A stretch of DNA of 54,006 bases from Mycobacterium sp. (GTDB taxonomy: Bacteria; Actinomycetota; Actinomycetes; Mycobacteriales; Mycobacteriaceae). Within the stretch, counting starts at the first letter, position 1. Every line of letters begins with the position of its first letter. Positions 1-9,331 of the stretch are shown in pieces. Made by a program: the position numbers and the translations under genes. The notes beneath the pieces were generated by a model. That model was not told the DNA's origin and searched no databases. It saw nothing but the letters and a program-made list of their open reading frames with translations. Where the stretch lies: NCBI GenBank assembly GCA_023264735.1, contig JAHFVD010000052.1, forward strand, positions 1-54,006, in the 5' to 3' direction.

Positions 1-216
1 CTTGCCGGAGTGGAACCACTCACGAGTCAGCCGGTTGCGGTCCAGGGGGAACACACCATTGAGGAAGGTGTCCCACTGCTGCACTGTCATCGTGCGGCCA
101 CCGCCGTCAACCAGACTCAGTTCATTGTCCAAACCGGCATGGGATGTGCCGGTCCCGACGAAGAGTGCGGCGAAGGCGGCGATCATCGCCACCAGCACTC
201 GACCCAGATGTTTCAT
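1..216 (-). CDS. MspA-type porin, N-terminal part (cut by window edge)
   Basis: The minus strand opens with ATG at 216 and reads without a stop to base 1, giving 72 residues. Residues 1-27 are a Sec signal peptide (hydrophobic core MIAAFAALFVG) ending in SHA. The mature start GLDNELSLVDG and the later TVQQWDTFLNGVFPLDRNRL are almost the sequence of M. smegmatis MspA as I remember it. Members form octameric outer-membrane channels for small hydrophilic nutrients. About two thirds of the protein lies outside the window. The 195 nt between it and the next gene should hold its promoter. Family call is secure; which paralogue (mspA-D like) cannot be decided. The presence of this porin argues for a fast-growing species. 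Confidence 0.93.
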   Translation of the reverse strand, partial: MKHLGRVLVAMIAAFAALFVGTGTSHAGLDNELSLVDGGGRTMTVQQWDTFLNGVFPLDRNRLTREWFHSGK

Positions 217-411
217 GCTGACCCCTTGGTGCTTGTGGTGCTTGGTTGGTCTGCGGTGATCGGCGGCCCCGAATCACCGAGGTTTTCTTGCGTCATAACG
301 GGGCTCACACCCAGTCATGACAAAAGCCTCATCGGCAACAGATGCAACATTGTTACCAGGTTGATCAAAAAATTTCTCGCTGAATGCGGCGCGGCTACTT
401 GACGACGCTGA

Positions 412-1971
412 TCAGGCGGTCGCCCGCAGGCTTAGTGACAGTAATAGCCGGACGTCCGGATCGCTCAGCGAAGTGGAAAGTACCTGTTCAAGGCGGCGGA
501 CGCGGTAGCGCACGGTGTTGGGGTGCACGTGCAGCGTCGCCGCGGCCGCCGCGACGTCGCCGAAGCTGTCCAGGTACACCCGCAGCGTCTCGGCCAGTAA
601 GGGCTCGGTTTCCCGTAACCGGGGCACCCGCGGATCCACCAACCTGGGCTCGGCGGCCACCAACGTGACGATCTCGTCGAGCAACACCGTCGTGCGTGCC
701 TCGGCCAGGGTCGTCACCTGACCGAACACCGGATGCCGCGCGGCGCTGTCGAAGACGCGGTCGATGTCGCGGCGCGCGCCGCCGACATTGGCCAGGCCGG
801 CCACCGGGGCGGCGATCACCGCGCGCAAGTCCAGGCCGAGCTCGCTGCGCAGCGAACCGATCGTGCCGCGGATCCACGACACGACCGCGGCCGTGCGGCC
901 GGAGTCGGGTAACACCACATACACCCGCTGCCCGTTGGCGGCCACCTGTGCGTCGGGGCGGAAAGCGCTGGCGCTCAGCGCCAGTACGTCAGCCATCCGG
1001 GGGTGGGCCTCGCCGGCGACGAAGCCGATCACGGCCGCGCGCCCGTCGAGCGGCACACCGAGCTCGCGCGCCAGGGTGGCCACATCGGTCTCGTCGGCAT
1101 CGGCGAGCCCGAGTAGCTGCTGCACGGCCAGCAGGTGTGCCGATGGCCGGGCGGCCAGCCGGGCCATGATCCGGGCGGCCAGCACCGCCGCGCCGCGCAA
1201 CACCTCTTCGGCGTCGTCGGCCAGCGGCCGCGAGCCCTGCTGCACCCAGATGGTGCCGTCGAATCCGGGCGTGCCCTGGCGGTGGATGCCGATGGCCAGC
1301 CGCGGTCGCAGCCCCAATTCGGGCCGTTCATCGACCGTCACGACGTCGGTACCGGCGCGCAGCCGGTCGAAGATGCCCCATTGGGCGATCCAGCGCAGAT
1401 GCTCGGGCGGGCCCGCCCGCCCCAGGATCGACAGCCGCCGCAGCTCGTCGGCCTCGTCGTTGGACGCCGAATACGCCAGTACATGCGACTGCGCGTCCTC
1501 GATGCTGACCATGCCGTGGGTGCGGTCGGCGATCGACTGCGCCAGGGCGAACAGGTCGGTGCCCGAATCGATCACCGAGTCGGTCCTCCGGTGCTCGAAG
1601 ACGTGGTTGACCAGGCGATACAACCGCTCCCACCGGGCCTTGGGGTCGACGGCGACGACGGCGGTCCCCGCGGCGACGGCCCTGGCGACGACGGCGTCGG
1701 ACGGGCCTTTGACAAAGATCGCCGCGGGCGGGCCGTGCGCGGCGATCTGCCGGTCCAGCCATCCGGTGGCGTCGGCATCGGAGATTCCGAGCAGGAAGAA
1801 CACGTCCGCGGAGCCGGCGCTGACCGACAGGCCCAGCCGCACATCGTCAGCGTCGATCAGGGCGGCCGATCGCACCGGGCGGTCCAGCCCCCGCGGCGCC
1901 TCGACGAGCCGGACCAGCGTCGCATCCAGGGCCAACACCAGCTGGCCCAGTCCGACACCCGCCTCACGCAT
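412..1971 (-). CDS. PucR-family transcriptional regulator of proline catabolism (Rv1186c-like)
   Basis: 519 residues from ATG at 1971. The C-terminal ~70 residues hold the PucR-type helix-turn-helix (DVAAAAATLHVHPNTVRYR, then RRLEQVL). The N-terminal half resembles the PucR sensory domain and the centre the GGDEF-like CdaR region. It is divergent from the pruA-pruB pair with about 84 nt between the starts, and the same arrangement occurs in M. tuberculosis (Rv1186c/Rv1187/Rv1188), so a role as activator of proline utilisation is inferred. The open frame continues far upstream to 3357 but only as antisense of pruA, so the ATG at 1971 (or a TTG seven codons upstream) is preferred. Confidence 0.88.
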   Translation of the reverse strand: MREAGVGLGQLVLALDATLVRLVEAPRGLDRPVRSAALIDADDVRLGLSVSAGSADVFFLLGISDADATGWLDRQIAAHGPPAAIFVKGPSDAVVARAVAAGTAVVAVDPKARWERLYRLVNHVFEHRRTDSVIDSGTDLFALAQSIADRTHGMVSIEDAQSHVLAYSASNDEADELRRLSILGRAGPPEHLRWIAQWGIFDRLRAGTDVVTVDERPELGLRPRLAIGIHRQGTPGFDGTIWVQQGSRPLADDAEEVLRGAAVLAARIMARLAARPSAHLLAVQQLLGLADADETDVATLARELGVPLDGRAAVIGFVAGEAHPRMADVLALSASAFRPDAQVAANGQRVYVVLPDSGRTAAVVSWIRGTIGSLRSELGLDLRAVIAAPVAGLANVGGARRDIDRVFDSAARHPVFGQVTTLAEARTTVLLDEIVTLVAAEPRLVDPRVPRLRETEPLLAETLRVYLDSFGDVAAAAATLHVHPNTVRYRVRRLEQVLSTSLSDPDVRLLLSLSLRATA

Positions 1972-2055
1972 GTTGTCGGATTCTACTAGCAAGCATGGCC
2001 AGTCTTGTCGGATCAGCCAACAGTTTGGCGTGCGCCGGGCGTGATCCTGTACTGC

Positions 2056-3684
2056 ATGGACGCCCGCACCGATGTTCCCGTGCCCGCCAACGAGCCGGTT
2101 CACGATTTCGCACCTCACTCCGCCGAGCGGGCCCGCCTCACCGCGGCCCTGCGCGATCTGTCCAGCAACCCCATCGACCTGCCGCACGTCATCGGCGGCC
2201 GTCACCGCCTGGGCGACGGTGAGCGCATCGACGTCGTTGCGCCGCACCGGCACAGCGCCCGGTTGGGCACCTTGGCGAACGCCACCACCGCCGACGCCAT
2301 GGCCGCGGTCGACGCCGCGATGAACGCCAAACGGGAGTGGGCCGCCACCCCGTTCGACGAACGCGCCGCGGTCTTCCTGCGGGCGGCCGACCTGCTCGCC
2401 GGTCCATGGCGGGAGAAGATCGCCGCGGCCACCATGCTGGGCCAGTCCAAGACCGCCTACCAGGCCGAGATCGACGCCCCCTGCGAGCTGGTCGACTTCT
2501 GGCGTTTCAACGTCGCCTTCGCCCGCCAGATCCTGGCCCAACAGCCGATCAGCGGCCCGGGCGTGTGGAACCGCACCGACTACCGCCCGCTGGACGGCTT
2601 CGTCTACGCCGTCACGCCGTTCAACTTCACCGCGATCGCCGGCAATCTGCCGACCGCGCCCGCGCTGATGGGCAACACCGTGGTGTGGAAGCCGTCGATC
2701 ACCCAGACGTTCGCGGCCTACCTGACGATGCAACTGTTGGAGGCCGCCGGGCTGCCGCCCGGGGTGATCAACCTGGTTGCCGGCGACGGATACGCGGTCT
2801 CGGATGTGGTGCTGGCCGACCGGCGGCTGTCGGGTATCCACTTCACCGGGTCCACCGCCACCTTCCAGCATCTGTGGCGCGAGGTCGGCACCCGCATCGC
2901 TGACTACGACAGCTATCCGCGACTGGTGGGGGAGACCGGCGGCAAGGACTTCGTCGTCGCCCACAGCTCGGCGAATCCGGATGTGTTGCGCACGGCCCTG
3001 ATTCGCGGTGCGTTCGACTACCAGGGTCAGAAGTGCTCGGCCGCGTCGCGCGCATTCATTCCGCGCTCGCTGTGGCGGACGATGGGCGACGACTTCCTCG
3101 GCGCGACCGAGGTGCTGACCTACGGCGATGTAGCCGACCTGTCGAACTATGGCGGGGCCGTCATCGACGCCCGCGCGTTCGCCAAGAACTCCCGCGCGAT
3201 CGAGCGGGCCAAGAGCGCCCCCGGTGTGACCATCGCGGTCGGGGGCGAATGTGACGACAGCGAAGGCTATTTCGTACGGCCGACGGTTCTGCTCTCTGAC
3301 GACCCGACCGACGAGGCGTTCAGCACCGAGTATTTCGGGCCCATCCTTTCGGTGCACGTATACCCCGACAACCAGTTCGACGACGTCCTCGACGTCGTCG
3401 ACAACGGCTCGCGCTACGCGCTGACGGGCGCGGTGATCGCAGACGATCGGGCCGCCGTCGCGACGGCGGCCGATCGGCTGCGATTCGCCGCTGGCAACTT
3501 CTACGTCAACGACAAGCCGACCGGGGCCGTCGTCGGGCAGCAGCCGTTCGGCGGGTCACGGGCCTCGGGCACCAACGACAAGGCCGGCTCGCCGCTCAAC
3601 CTGCTGCGCTGGACGTCGGCGCGTTCGGTCAAGGAGACCTTCGTCCCGCCCACCGATCACACGTACCCGCACATGGGGGTGTAG
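2056..3684 (+). CDS. rocA: 1-pyrroline-5-carboxylate dehydrogenase
   Basis: 542 residues, called rocA or pruA in mycobacteria. It oxidises the proline-derived semialdehyde to glutamate with NAD+, the second step of proline catabolism. The aldehyde dehydrogenase signature is complete: general-base Glu293 in GETGGKD and nucleophile Cys327 in GQKCSA; the cofactor segment VTPFNFTAIAGNL is also present. I chose ATG at 2056 (MDARTDVPVPANEPVHDF) because the family starts there; an in-frame upstream ATG at 2005 would add 17 residues lying in the divergent promoter. The downstream proline dehydrogenase gene starts 2 nt after the stop, so the two are cotranscribed. Confidence 0.95.
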   Translation: MDARTDVPVPANEPVHDFAPHSAERARLTAALRDLSSNPIDLPHVIGGRHRLGDGERIDVVAPHRHSARLGTLANATTADAMAAVDAAMNAKREWAATPFDERAAVFLRAADLLAGPWREKIAAATMLGQSKTAYQAEIDAPCELVDFWRFNVAFARQILAQQPISGPGVWNRTDYRPLDGFVYAVTPFNFTAIAGNLPTAPALMGNTVVWKPSITQTFAAYLTMQLLEAAGLPPGVINLVAGDGYAVSDVVLADRRLSGIHFTGSTATFQHLWREVGTRIADYDSYPRLVGETGGKDFVVAHSSANPDVLRTALIRGAFDYQGQKCSAASRAFIPRSLWRTMGDDFLGATEVLTYGDVADLSNYGGAVIDARAFAKNSRAIERAKSAPGVTIAVGGECDDSEGYFVRPTVLLSDDPTDEAFSTEYFGPILSVHVYPDNQFDDVLDVVDNGSRYALTGAVIADDRAAVATAADRLRFAAGNFYVNDKPTGAVVGQQPFGGSRASGTNDKAGSPLNLLRWTSARSVKETFVPPTDHTYPHMGV

Positions 3685-3686
3685 GC

Positions 3687-4682
3687 GTGACCGGGTCCGA
3701 TGCTCTTCGCGCAAGCGCTCATCGCGTCTTCACCCGGGTCGCGCGGCCGGCGATCCTGGCGGCCAGCCGGTCACATCGCTTGCGCCACAGCGCCGAACGC
3801 ATGCCGATCGCCCGCGACGTGGTGAGCCGGTTCGTCCCAGGCGAAACCGTCGACGACGCACTGGCCGCGGTCACCGCCCTGCGCGACTCGGACCGGCTGG
3901 TCAGCATCGACTACCTCGGCGAGGACGTCACCGACATGGACGCGGCCGAGGCCACGGCCAAGGCCTACCTGCGACTGCTCGACGCGCTGGGTGCCCGCAG
4001 TGAGAACCGGGAGGCGGTGGTACGCCCGCTGGAGGTGTCGCTGAAGTTGTCCGCCCTCGGGCAGGCACTGCCCACCGACGGCCACAAGATCGCCTTCGAG
4101 AACGCCCACGCCATCTGCCGGCGGGCCCAGCAGGTCGGCGCGTGGGTCACCATCGACGCCGAGGACCACACCACCGCCGATTCCACGCTGTCGATCGTGC
4201 GGGAGCTGCGCCGCGAGTTCGCCTGGGTGGGAACGGTCCTGCAGGCCTACCTCAAACGCACCGAGGCCGACTGCGCCGAGTTCGCCACGTCCGGTGCCCG
4301 CATCCGGTTGTGCAAGGGCGCCTACGACGAACCGGCGTCGGTGGCCTACCGGGACGCGGGCGAGGTCACCGACTCCTACCTGCGCTGCCTGCGCACGCTG
4401 ATGGCGGGCAACGGCTACCCGATGGTCGCCTCGCACGATCCCGTCGTGATTGCCGCCGCGGGCGAGCTGGCCCGCGAATTCGGTCGTGGGGCAGACGGAT
4501 TCGAATACCAGATGCTCTACGGCATCCGCGATGCCGAGCAGCGCAGGCTCGCGGCGCAGGGCAACCATGTGCGGGTGTACGTGCCCTTCGGCACCCAGTG
4601 GTACGGCTATTTCGTCCGCAGACTTGCCGAACGCCCTGCCAACCTGATGTTCTTCCTACGGGCATTGACACACTCGCACTGA
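3687..4682 (+). CDS. pruB: Proline dehydrogenase, monofunctional
   Basis: 331 residues from a GTG start 2 nt after rocA. FAD-dependent enzyme oxidising proline to pyrroline-5-carboxylate and passing electrons to the respiratory chain. The PRODH barrel is recognisable from VSLKLSALGQ, TIDAEDHTT, RLCKGAYDEP and the C-terminal YVPFGTQWYGYFVRRLAERP, which carries the substrate-binding arginines of the last helix. Length matches the ~330-residue mycobacterial family (Rv1188). With rocA it forms the two-step proline-to-glutamate pathway, probably controlled by the divergent PucR regulator. Confidence 0.94.
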   Translation: MTGSDALRASAHRVFTRVARPAILAASRSHRLRHSAERMPIARDVVSRFVPGETVDDALAAVTALRDSDRLVSIDYLGEDVTDMDAAEATAKAYLRLLDALGARSENREAVVRPLEVSLKLSALGQALPTDGHKIAFENAHAICRRAQQVGAWVTIDAEDHTTADSTLSIVRELRREFAWVGTVLQAYLKRTEADCAEFATSGARIRLCKGAYDEPASVAYRDAGEVTDSYLRCLRTLMAGNGYPMVASHDPVVIAAAGELAREFGRGADGFEYQMLYGIRDAEQRRLAAQGNHVRVYVPFGTQWYGYFVRRLAERPANLMFFLRALTHSH

Positions 4683-4695
4683 TAGAAGGACCCCG

Positions 4696-5444
4696 CTGAG
4701 CGCACTGGACGCCATCACCTTGCTGATCGCTGGTGTTCTCGGTGGATTGACCGGCAGCATCGCCGGTCTGGCGTCGGTCGCCACCTATCCGGCGCTGCTC
4801 GCCGTCGGGCTGCCGCCGGTGACGGCGAACGTCACCAACACGGTGGCGTTGGTGTTCAACGGCATCGGCTCGGCGTGGGGCTCGCGTCCCGAACTCGCCG
4901 GGCAGGGTCGCTTCCTGGTCCGCAGTGCGCCGGTGACCGTCGCCGGTGGTGTTCTCGGCGCGGTGCTCCTGCTGACCACCCCGGCGGATTCCTTCGAGAA
5001 GGTGGTGCCGGTGCTGCTGGCCGTCGCGTCGGCGGCGATCGTCGTGCCGCGCGGCGCGCCCCATCCGGGGCGGCGCCGTCGGGCGGTGCTGGTGGCCGAG
5101 ACGGCGGCGATGTTCGGGATCGCGCTCTATGGCGGCTATTTCGGGGCGGCAGCCGGTGTGCTGTTCCTGGCATTGCTGCTCAACGCGGGCGCGGACAGCC
5201 TGGCCCACGCCAACGCCGCCAAGAACATCCTGCTCGGGCTGGCCAACGTCGTGGCCGCGGTGGTGTTCGCCGTCCTGGCGCCGGTGCACTGGCTGGCGGT
5301 CATCCCGCTGGGCGCGGGCTGCCTGATCGGATCGCGACTGGGCCCCATCGTCGTGCGGCACGCCCCGGCCACCCGCTGCGCATCGTCATCGGCGTCGCCG
5401 GGCTGGCGCTGGCCGTCAAACTCGGTTTCGACGCCTACCGGTAG
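4696..5444 (+). pseudogene. TSUP (TauE/SafE) family membrane permease, frameshifted near the C-terminus
   Basis: Reads as a typical sulfite/organosulfonate-exporter-like permease: GGLTGSIAGLASVATYPALL, VTNTVALVFNGIGSAWGSR, then hydrophobic segments through AAGVLFLALLLNAGADS and IPLGAGCLIGSRLGPIVVR. After VVRHAP the frame continues as Ser/Arg-rich antisense of the next gene, while the natural ending HPLRIVIGVAGLALAVKLG..DAYR is in another frame and stops at 5444. One extra C in the C run at 5363-5366 would restore a product of about 249 residues. Start: AGAAGGA at 4684-4690 lies 5 nt before an in-frame CTG (4696); the first conventional start is TTG at 4720, which has no ribosome site. Substrate unknown. 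Confidence 0.75.
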
Positions 5445-6717
5445 GCGCGAGCGCCACCAGCGCCACGCCGACAAAGAACCCGACAGTGGCCGCGACCGGA
5501 AAACGCCCGTCGGGTGCGAAGCCGAGCGCGGCGAACACCGACATCGTGACCGCGATCGCGACAGTGCCGGCGAACAGCAGCACCTCGCCCACCGGGGCAG
5601 GTATCGGAACCGCGACGGTCGGCAGCGGCGCGGAGAACAACCGCCGCCCCCACCACAACAACGCCAGCTCGACAGCCGCGACCACCGCCAGGATCGCCAC
5701 CCACGCCAGCCGGAACCACCACCATTCCGCCGTGCCGAGCGTCGGCTGTGGCAGCAGCCCGGTCGGATACCCGGCCAGCGCCACGATCACCACCGGAACC
5801 ATGTGCCACAGATAGAGCGCCATCACATTGTCGTTGGCGATCACCAGAATACGTTGGGCGCGTGCCGATTTCAGAAGCCTGTTCACCGCGGGGGCAGCGG
5901 CCAGCACCAGCCCGGCCTCTACCCCGCCGAGCGCGAGCAGCGCCAGGTTGGGTGGCCCGGTGTTGTTCACTGTCGCGCCGGGAACGCCGATCATGCTGAC
6001 CGGGTAAGGCCCCACGGTGACCAGCAGCGCCAACGCGATCGCCGACAAGACCGCCAGCGCGACCGACGCGCGCCTGCACAGAGTGCCGTCGTGCCAGGCG
6101 ATGCCGAGCTGGTAGAGCATGCCCCACACCAGCAGGTAGTTCAGCCAGCCGAGGTACGGCACGTGGGCGCCGATCGTCGCCACGTCGATCACCGCGACCG
6201 CGACCGTCATGGCGAAAGGCACCCACTTACCCCAGCGCCGATGCAAGGCCACCGCCACCGGCGTCAGCGCGACCACCAGCACGTAGATGCCGAGGAACCA
6301 GAGGTGCATGGCCACCGCCCAGGCGCCGAAGTCCAGCTCCGAGCCCGCCACGCCGACGCCGAAGAGCGCCGCCACGACCAGCAACGCGAACACGACATAG
6401 ACCGCCGTCGGCCCGATCGGTCGAACCAGCCTGCGGCGCAGCCACTCTTGTCGGGATTCCTCGGGGCGCCGGTGGGCCCACGACACCGCGCTCGCGTAGC
6501 CGGCGACCACGAAGAACACCGGCACAACCTGGAAGATCCAGGTCAGCCACTGCGTCCAGGGCAGGTCGACAAGCGGATTGTCCCGCCAGAACGCGCCGTC
6601 GGAAAAGGTCAGCGACGCTGCCATCCAATGGCCGAGGACGACGAGCAACAAGGCAACTACCCGATAGAGATCCATCGAGTGGTTGCGCACGGCCGTCGTC
6701 GTCGCAGTGTCAGTCAT
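5416..6717 (-). CDS. Acyltransferase family 3 (OafA-like) integral membrane protein
   Basis: 433 residues with about ten membrane helices. The N-terminal SMDLYRVVALLLVVLGHW carries the arginine-then-histidine pattern of acyltransferase 3 proteins, which move acyl groups from the cytoplasm onto surface glycans or lipids. Start taken at MTDTATTTAVRN (6717); the open frame extends 25 codons upstream but that part is Ser/Pro/Arg noise overlapping the next gene. It is convergent with the TSUP gene, overlapping 29 nt. The acceptor is not evident; the neighbourhood does not name one. Confidence 0.85.
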   Translation of the reverse strand: MTDTATTTAVRNHSMDLYRVVALLLVVLGHWMAASLTFSDGAFWRDNPLVDLPWTQWLTWIFQVVPVFFVVAGYASAVSWAHRRPEESRQEWLRRRLVRPIGPTAVYVVFALLVVAALFGVGVAGSELDFGAWAVAMHLWFLGIYVLVVALTPVAVALHRRWGKWVPFAMTVAVAVIDVATIGAHVPYLGWLNYLLVWGMLYQLGIAWHDGTLCRRASVALAVLSAIALALLVTVGPYPVSMIGVPGATVNNTGPPNLALLALGGVEAGLVLAAAPAVNRLLKSARAQRILVIANDNVMALYLWHMVPVVIVALAGYPTGLLPQPTLGTAEWWWFRLAWVAILAVVAAVELALLWWGRRLFSAPLPTVAVPIPAPVGEVLLFAGTVAIAVTMSVFAALGFAPDGRFPVAATVGFFVGVALVALAPTGRRRNRV

Positions 6718-6751
6718 CGATCTCCATTGTGGGCGAGGCGGCGCCGACGCC

Positions 6752-7258
6752 TCAGGCGGGGACCGCGGCGACCGGCATGACGACGCTGCCACGGCAGGGA
6801 CCCGAGGTGATGTCGGTGTGCCAGGTGCCGCGCAGGGACCCGTCGGGCTGTGGCGCGTAGAACGCCCACGACGTGGCCGGGCTCCACTGCTTCTGGTAGC
6901 CGTCGCCCAGGAAGCAGTCCCATACCCAGTCGTAGGTGGTGGCCCATTCGGACCCGTTCCACGTGTAGCGGGTCGGCTGCGGGATGGTCGGGTTACCGGG
7001 TGCGGGACCGTCGACGACGGTGGCCACGCAGGCGCCGCCCGAGCAGGTGGTCGACAGGGTGAACACGGCGCCGAAGTCGTTTTCCTTCTGATGCGTCGCC
7101 GGGCTGGTGCCCGCTTTCTGCGAGGCGTAGGTGACCATCTGATAGCGGCCGTTCCAGGCCAGCGGCTGACCGTGCGCCGAGGCGGGGCTAAGCAGTCCCG
7201 CGGCGCAGATCGTCGCCGTTGCTAGCAGCGCGGCACCCAAACTGCGGCCGGATGTCAT
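6752..7258 (-). CDS. Small secreted mycobacterial protein of unknown function
   Basis: 168 residues. Residues 1-33 are a Sec signal peptide (GAALLATATICAAGLLSPASA, then HGQ). The mature part is Trp- and Tyr-rich with four cysteines in CSGGAC, WDCFLG and GPCRG, suggesting two disulfides. Motifs such as WNGRYQMVTYASQKAGTSPA and the closing WHTDITSGPCRGSVVMPVA resemble a conserved family of secreted proteins in mycobacteria, but I cannot attach a function. ATG at 7258 follows AGGAG closely; the open frame continues upstream to 7300 without a better start. It lies 34 nt upstream of the acyltransferase gene on the same strand, so cotranscription is possible. Confidence 0.75.
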   Translation of the reverse strand: MTSGRSLGAALLATATICAAGLLSPASAHGQPLAWNGRYQMVTYASQKAGTSPATHQKENDFGAVFTLSTTCSGGACVATVVDGPAPGNPTIPQPTRYTWNGSEWATTYDWVWDCFLGDGYQKQWSPATSWAFYAPQPDGSLRGTWHTDITSGPCRGSVVMPVAAVPA

Positions 7259-7355
7259 GACTCCTCGATGGGTTGGTCGAGTAATCAGCCTAGCCGTCAC
7301 AAAACCTCATCTGTCACATCTGCCCCACGGCGAGCCGGTCACGATTCGGCCACGC

Positions 7356-7904
7356 TCAGGCGTTGAAACGCTCGCTGAGCAGCAAGTGCGCGTACGCGGC
7401 GATCGACTGGGAATCGGTGATCTCGCCCGTGCGGATCATCTCCTCGAACCGGCTGCGTTCGAACCACGCGAAGTGCATGTCCTGCTCTTCGTGTTCACGG
7501 TCGTGTTCGCCCTCGGCGAGGTCGGTGGCCAGGAATATCCAGCCGCGCTGGCTGAAGATGCCCGGCGCGACGTCGAGATGACCGAGCAACACTAGCGAGC
7601 CGGCGGTCAAGCCGGTCTCCTCGCGTAGCTCGCGCGCCGCCAGCTCGGCCGGCTCGATATCGGGCTCGCCCGGGACCGTGCCCATCGGGAACTCCCAGCC
7701 TCGCGCACCCATCGGATAGCGATACTGCTCGACCAGCGCCACCCGATCGCCGTCCACGGCGATGACCACGGCGTAGTCCGGCCGGTCGACAACGCCGTAG
7801 ATACCGGCCGAACCGTCCGGTCGTTGAACAGTGTCCTCGCGCACCGACATCCAGCGGTTGCGGTACACCTCGCGCGACGAGAGCTGGATGATGGGCTTCA
7901 CCAC
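7356..7904 (-). CDS. NUDIX hydrolase (ADP-ribose pyrophosphatase-like)
   Basis: 182 residues. The Nudix box is visible as G-TVPGEPDIEPAE followed by AARELREETGL, with the catalytic REUxEExGU core intact. VALVEQYRYPMGARGWEFP before the box is characteristic of ADP-sugar pyrophosphatases. Expected to hydrolyse ADP-ribose or another nucleoside diphosphate linked to a sugar in the cytoplasm. The start is the first of two consecutive GTG codons (7904), 26 nt from the divergent fadD36 start, so both promoters overlap. Confidence 0.88.
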   Translation of the reverse strand: MVKPIIQLSSREVYRNRWMSVREDTVQRPDGSAGIYGVVDRPDYAVVIAVDGDRVALVEQYRYPMGARGWEFPMGTVPGEPDIEPAELAARELREETGLTAGSLVLLGHLDVAPGIFSQRGWIFLATDLAEGEHDREHEEQDMHFAWFERSRFEEMIRTGEITDSQSIAAYAHLLLSERFNA

Positions 7905-7930
7905 GCCAGTATCCCGGTAGCGTCGCGAGT

Positions 7931-9331
7931 GTGTTGCTGGCCTCCCTGAATCCTGCCGCCGTCGCCGCCGGAGCCGATATCGGCGACGCCGTGCGCATCG
8001 ACGGCGCCGTGCTGTCTCGTAGTGACCTTGTCGGAGCGGCCACCTCGGTGGCCGAGCGGGTCGGCGGCGCCAGCCGGGTGGCCGTGCTCGCCACGCCGAC
8101 CGCCACGACGGTGCTGGCCGTCACCGGCTGCCTGATCGCCGGGGTGCCGTTCGTGCCGGTGCCCGCCGATGTCGGGATCGCCGAACGCGCGCACATCCTG
8201 ACCGATTCCGGCGCCCAGGCCTGGCTGGGGGAGCAGCCCGCCGACCTCGGTGGCCTGCCGCACGTCCCGGTGCGGCTGCACGCCCGGTCGTGGCATCGCT
8301 ATGCCGAGCCGCCGCCGAATGCCACCGCGATGGTGATGTACACGTCCGGCACCACCGGCCTGCCCAAGGGCGTTCTGATCAGCCGGGGGGCGATCGCCGC
8401 CGACATCGATGCACTGGCGCAGGCCTGGCAGTGGAGCCCCGACGACACCCTGGTGCACGGGCTGCCACTGTTCCACGTCCACGGCCTGGTCCTCGGGTTG
8501 CTGGGCTCGCTGCGGGTGGGAAACCGCTTCGTGCACACCGGGAAACCCACACCGGCCGGTTATGCCGCCGCCGGTGGCAGCTTGTATTTCGCGGTCCCGA
8601 CGGTATGGTCGCGGGTGGTCGCCGACACCGAGGCCGCCACCGCGCTGGCCTCGGCGCGGCTGCTGGTGTCGGGCAGCGCGGCGCTGCCGGTCCCGGTGTT
8701 CGACCGGCTCGCCGAACTGACCGGCCACCCGCCCGTCGAGCGGTACGGCAGCACCGAGTCGCTGATCACGTTGAGCACCAGGGCCGACGGCGAACGCCGG
8801 CCCGGATGGGTCGGCCTGCCGCTGACCGGGGTGCAGACCCGGCTGGTGGGCGAGGACGGTTCGGTCGTCGAGCATGACGGGGAAACCATTGGCAGCCTTC
8901 ACCTCAAGGCGCCCACCCTGTTCGACGGCTACCTGAACCGGCCCGACGCCACGGCCGCGTCGTTCGACCCCGACGGGTGGTATCGCACCGGGGACGCCGC
9001 CGTGATCGACGACGGCGGCATGCACCGCATCGTCGGGCGCGAGTCGGTGGACCTGATCAAGTCCGGCGGGTTCCGGGTCGGCGCGGGTGAGGTCGAGACC
9101 GTGCTGCTGGGACACTCCGGCGTCGACGAGGTCGCCGTGGTGGGGCTGCCCGACGCCGATCTCGGTCAGCGCATCGTCGCGTTCGTGGTCGGCGACGCCA
9201 AGCCGGACGATCTGATTGCCTATGTGGCCGAACAACTTTCGATCCATAAACGACCGCGAGAGGTGCGGCTGGTCGACTCGCTGCCGCGCAACGCGATGGG
9301 CAAGGTCGTCAAGAAGGAGCTCATGAAGTGA
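7931..9331 (+). CDS. fadD36: Fatty-acyl-CoA/AMP synthetase FadD36
   Basis: 466 residues from GTG at 7931. ANL superfamily adenylate-forming enzyme: P-loop YTSGTTGLPKG near residue 137, the aromatic motif region ERYGSTESL, the hinge DGWYRTGD, and the C-terminal lysine in PRNAMGKVVKKEL. Sequence follows M. tuberculosis Rv1193 (FadD36) nearly throughout (MLLASLNPA start, HARSWHRY, GKPTPAGY). It activates a carboxylic acid with ATP and CoA; the preferred chain is not visible here. The following VOC gene overlaps by 4 nt (GTGA), so both are translated from one message. Confidence 0.92.
   Translation: MLLASLNPAAVAAGADIGDAVRIDGAVLSRSDLVGAATSVAERVGGASRVAVLATPTATTVLAVTGCLIAGVPFVPVPADVGIAERAHILTDSGAQAWLGEQPADLGGLPHVPVRLHARSWHRYAEPPPNATAMVMYTSGTTGLPKGVLISRGAIAADIDALAQAWQWSPDDTLVHGLPLFHVHGLVLGLLGSLRVGNRFVHTGKPTPAGYAAAGGSLYFAVPTVWSRVVADTEAATALASARLLVSGSAALPVPVFDRLAELTGHPPVERYGSTESLITLSTRADGERRPGWVGLPLTGVQTRLVGEDGSVVEHDGETIGSLHLKAPTLFDGYLNRPDATAASFDPDGWYRTGDAAVIDDGGMHRIVGRESVDLIKSGGFRVGAGEVETVLLGHSGVDEVAVVGLPDADLGQRIVAFVVGDAKPDDLIAYVAEQLSIHKRPREVRLVDSLPRNAMGKVVKKELMK

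Noticed and set aside
1972..3357. Minus-strand extension of the PucR frame to 981 residues
   Set aside because: It is antisense to the well conserved rocA gene, and composition is typical of high-GC shadow frames; family members start near 1971.
5445..6780. Continuation of the TSUP frame to 686 residues
   Set aside because: The extra part is antisense to the acyltransferase gene and has the Arg/His/Gln-rich composition of a shadow; the natural C-terminus lies in another frame.
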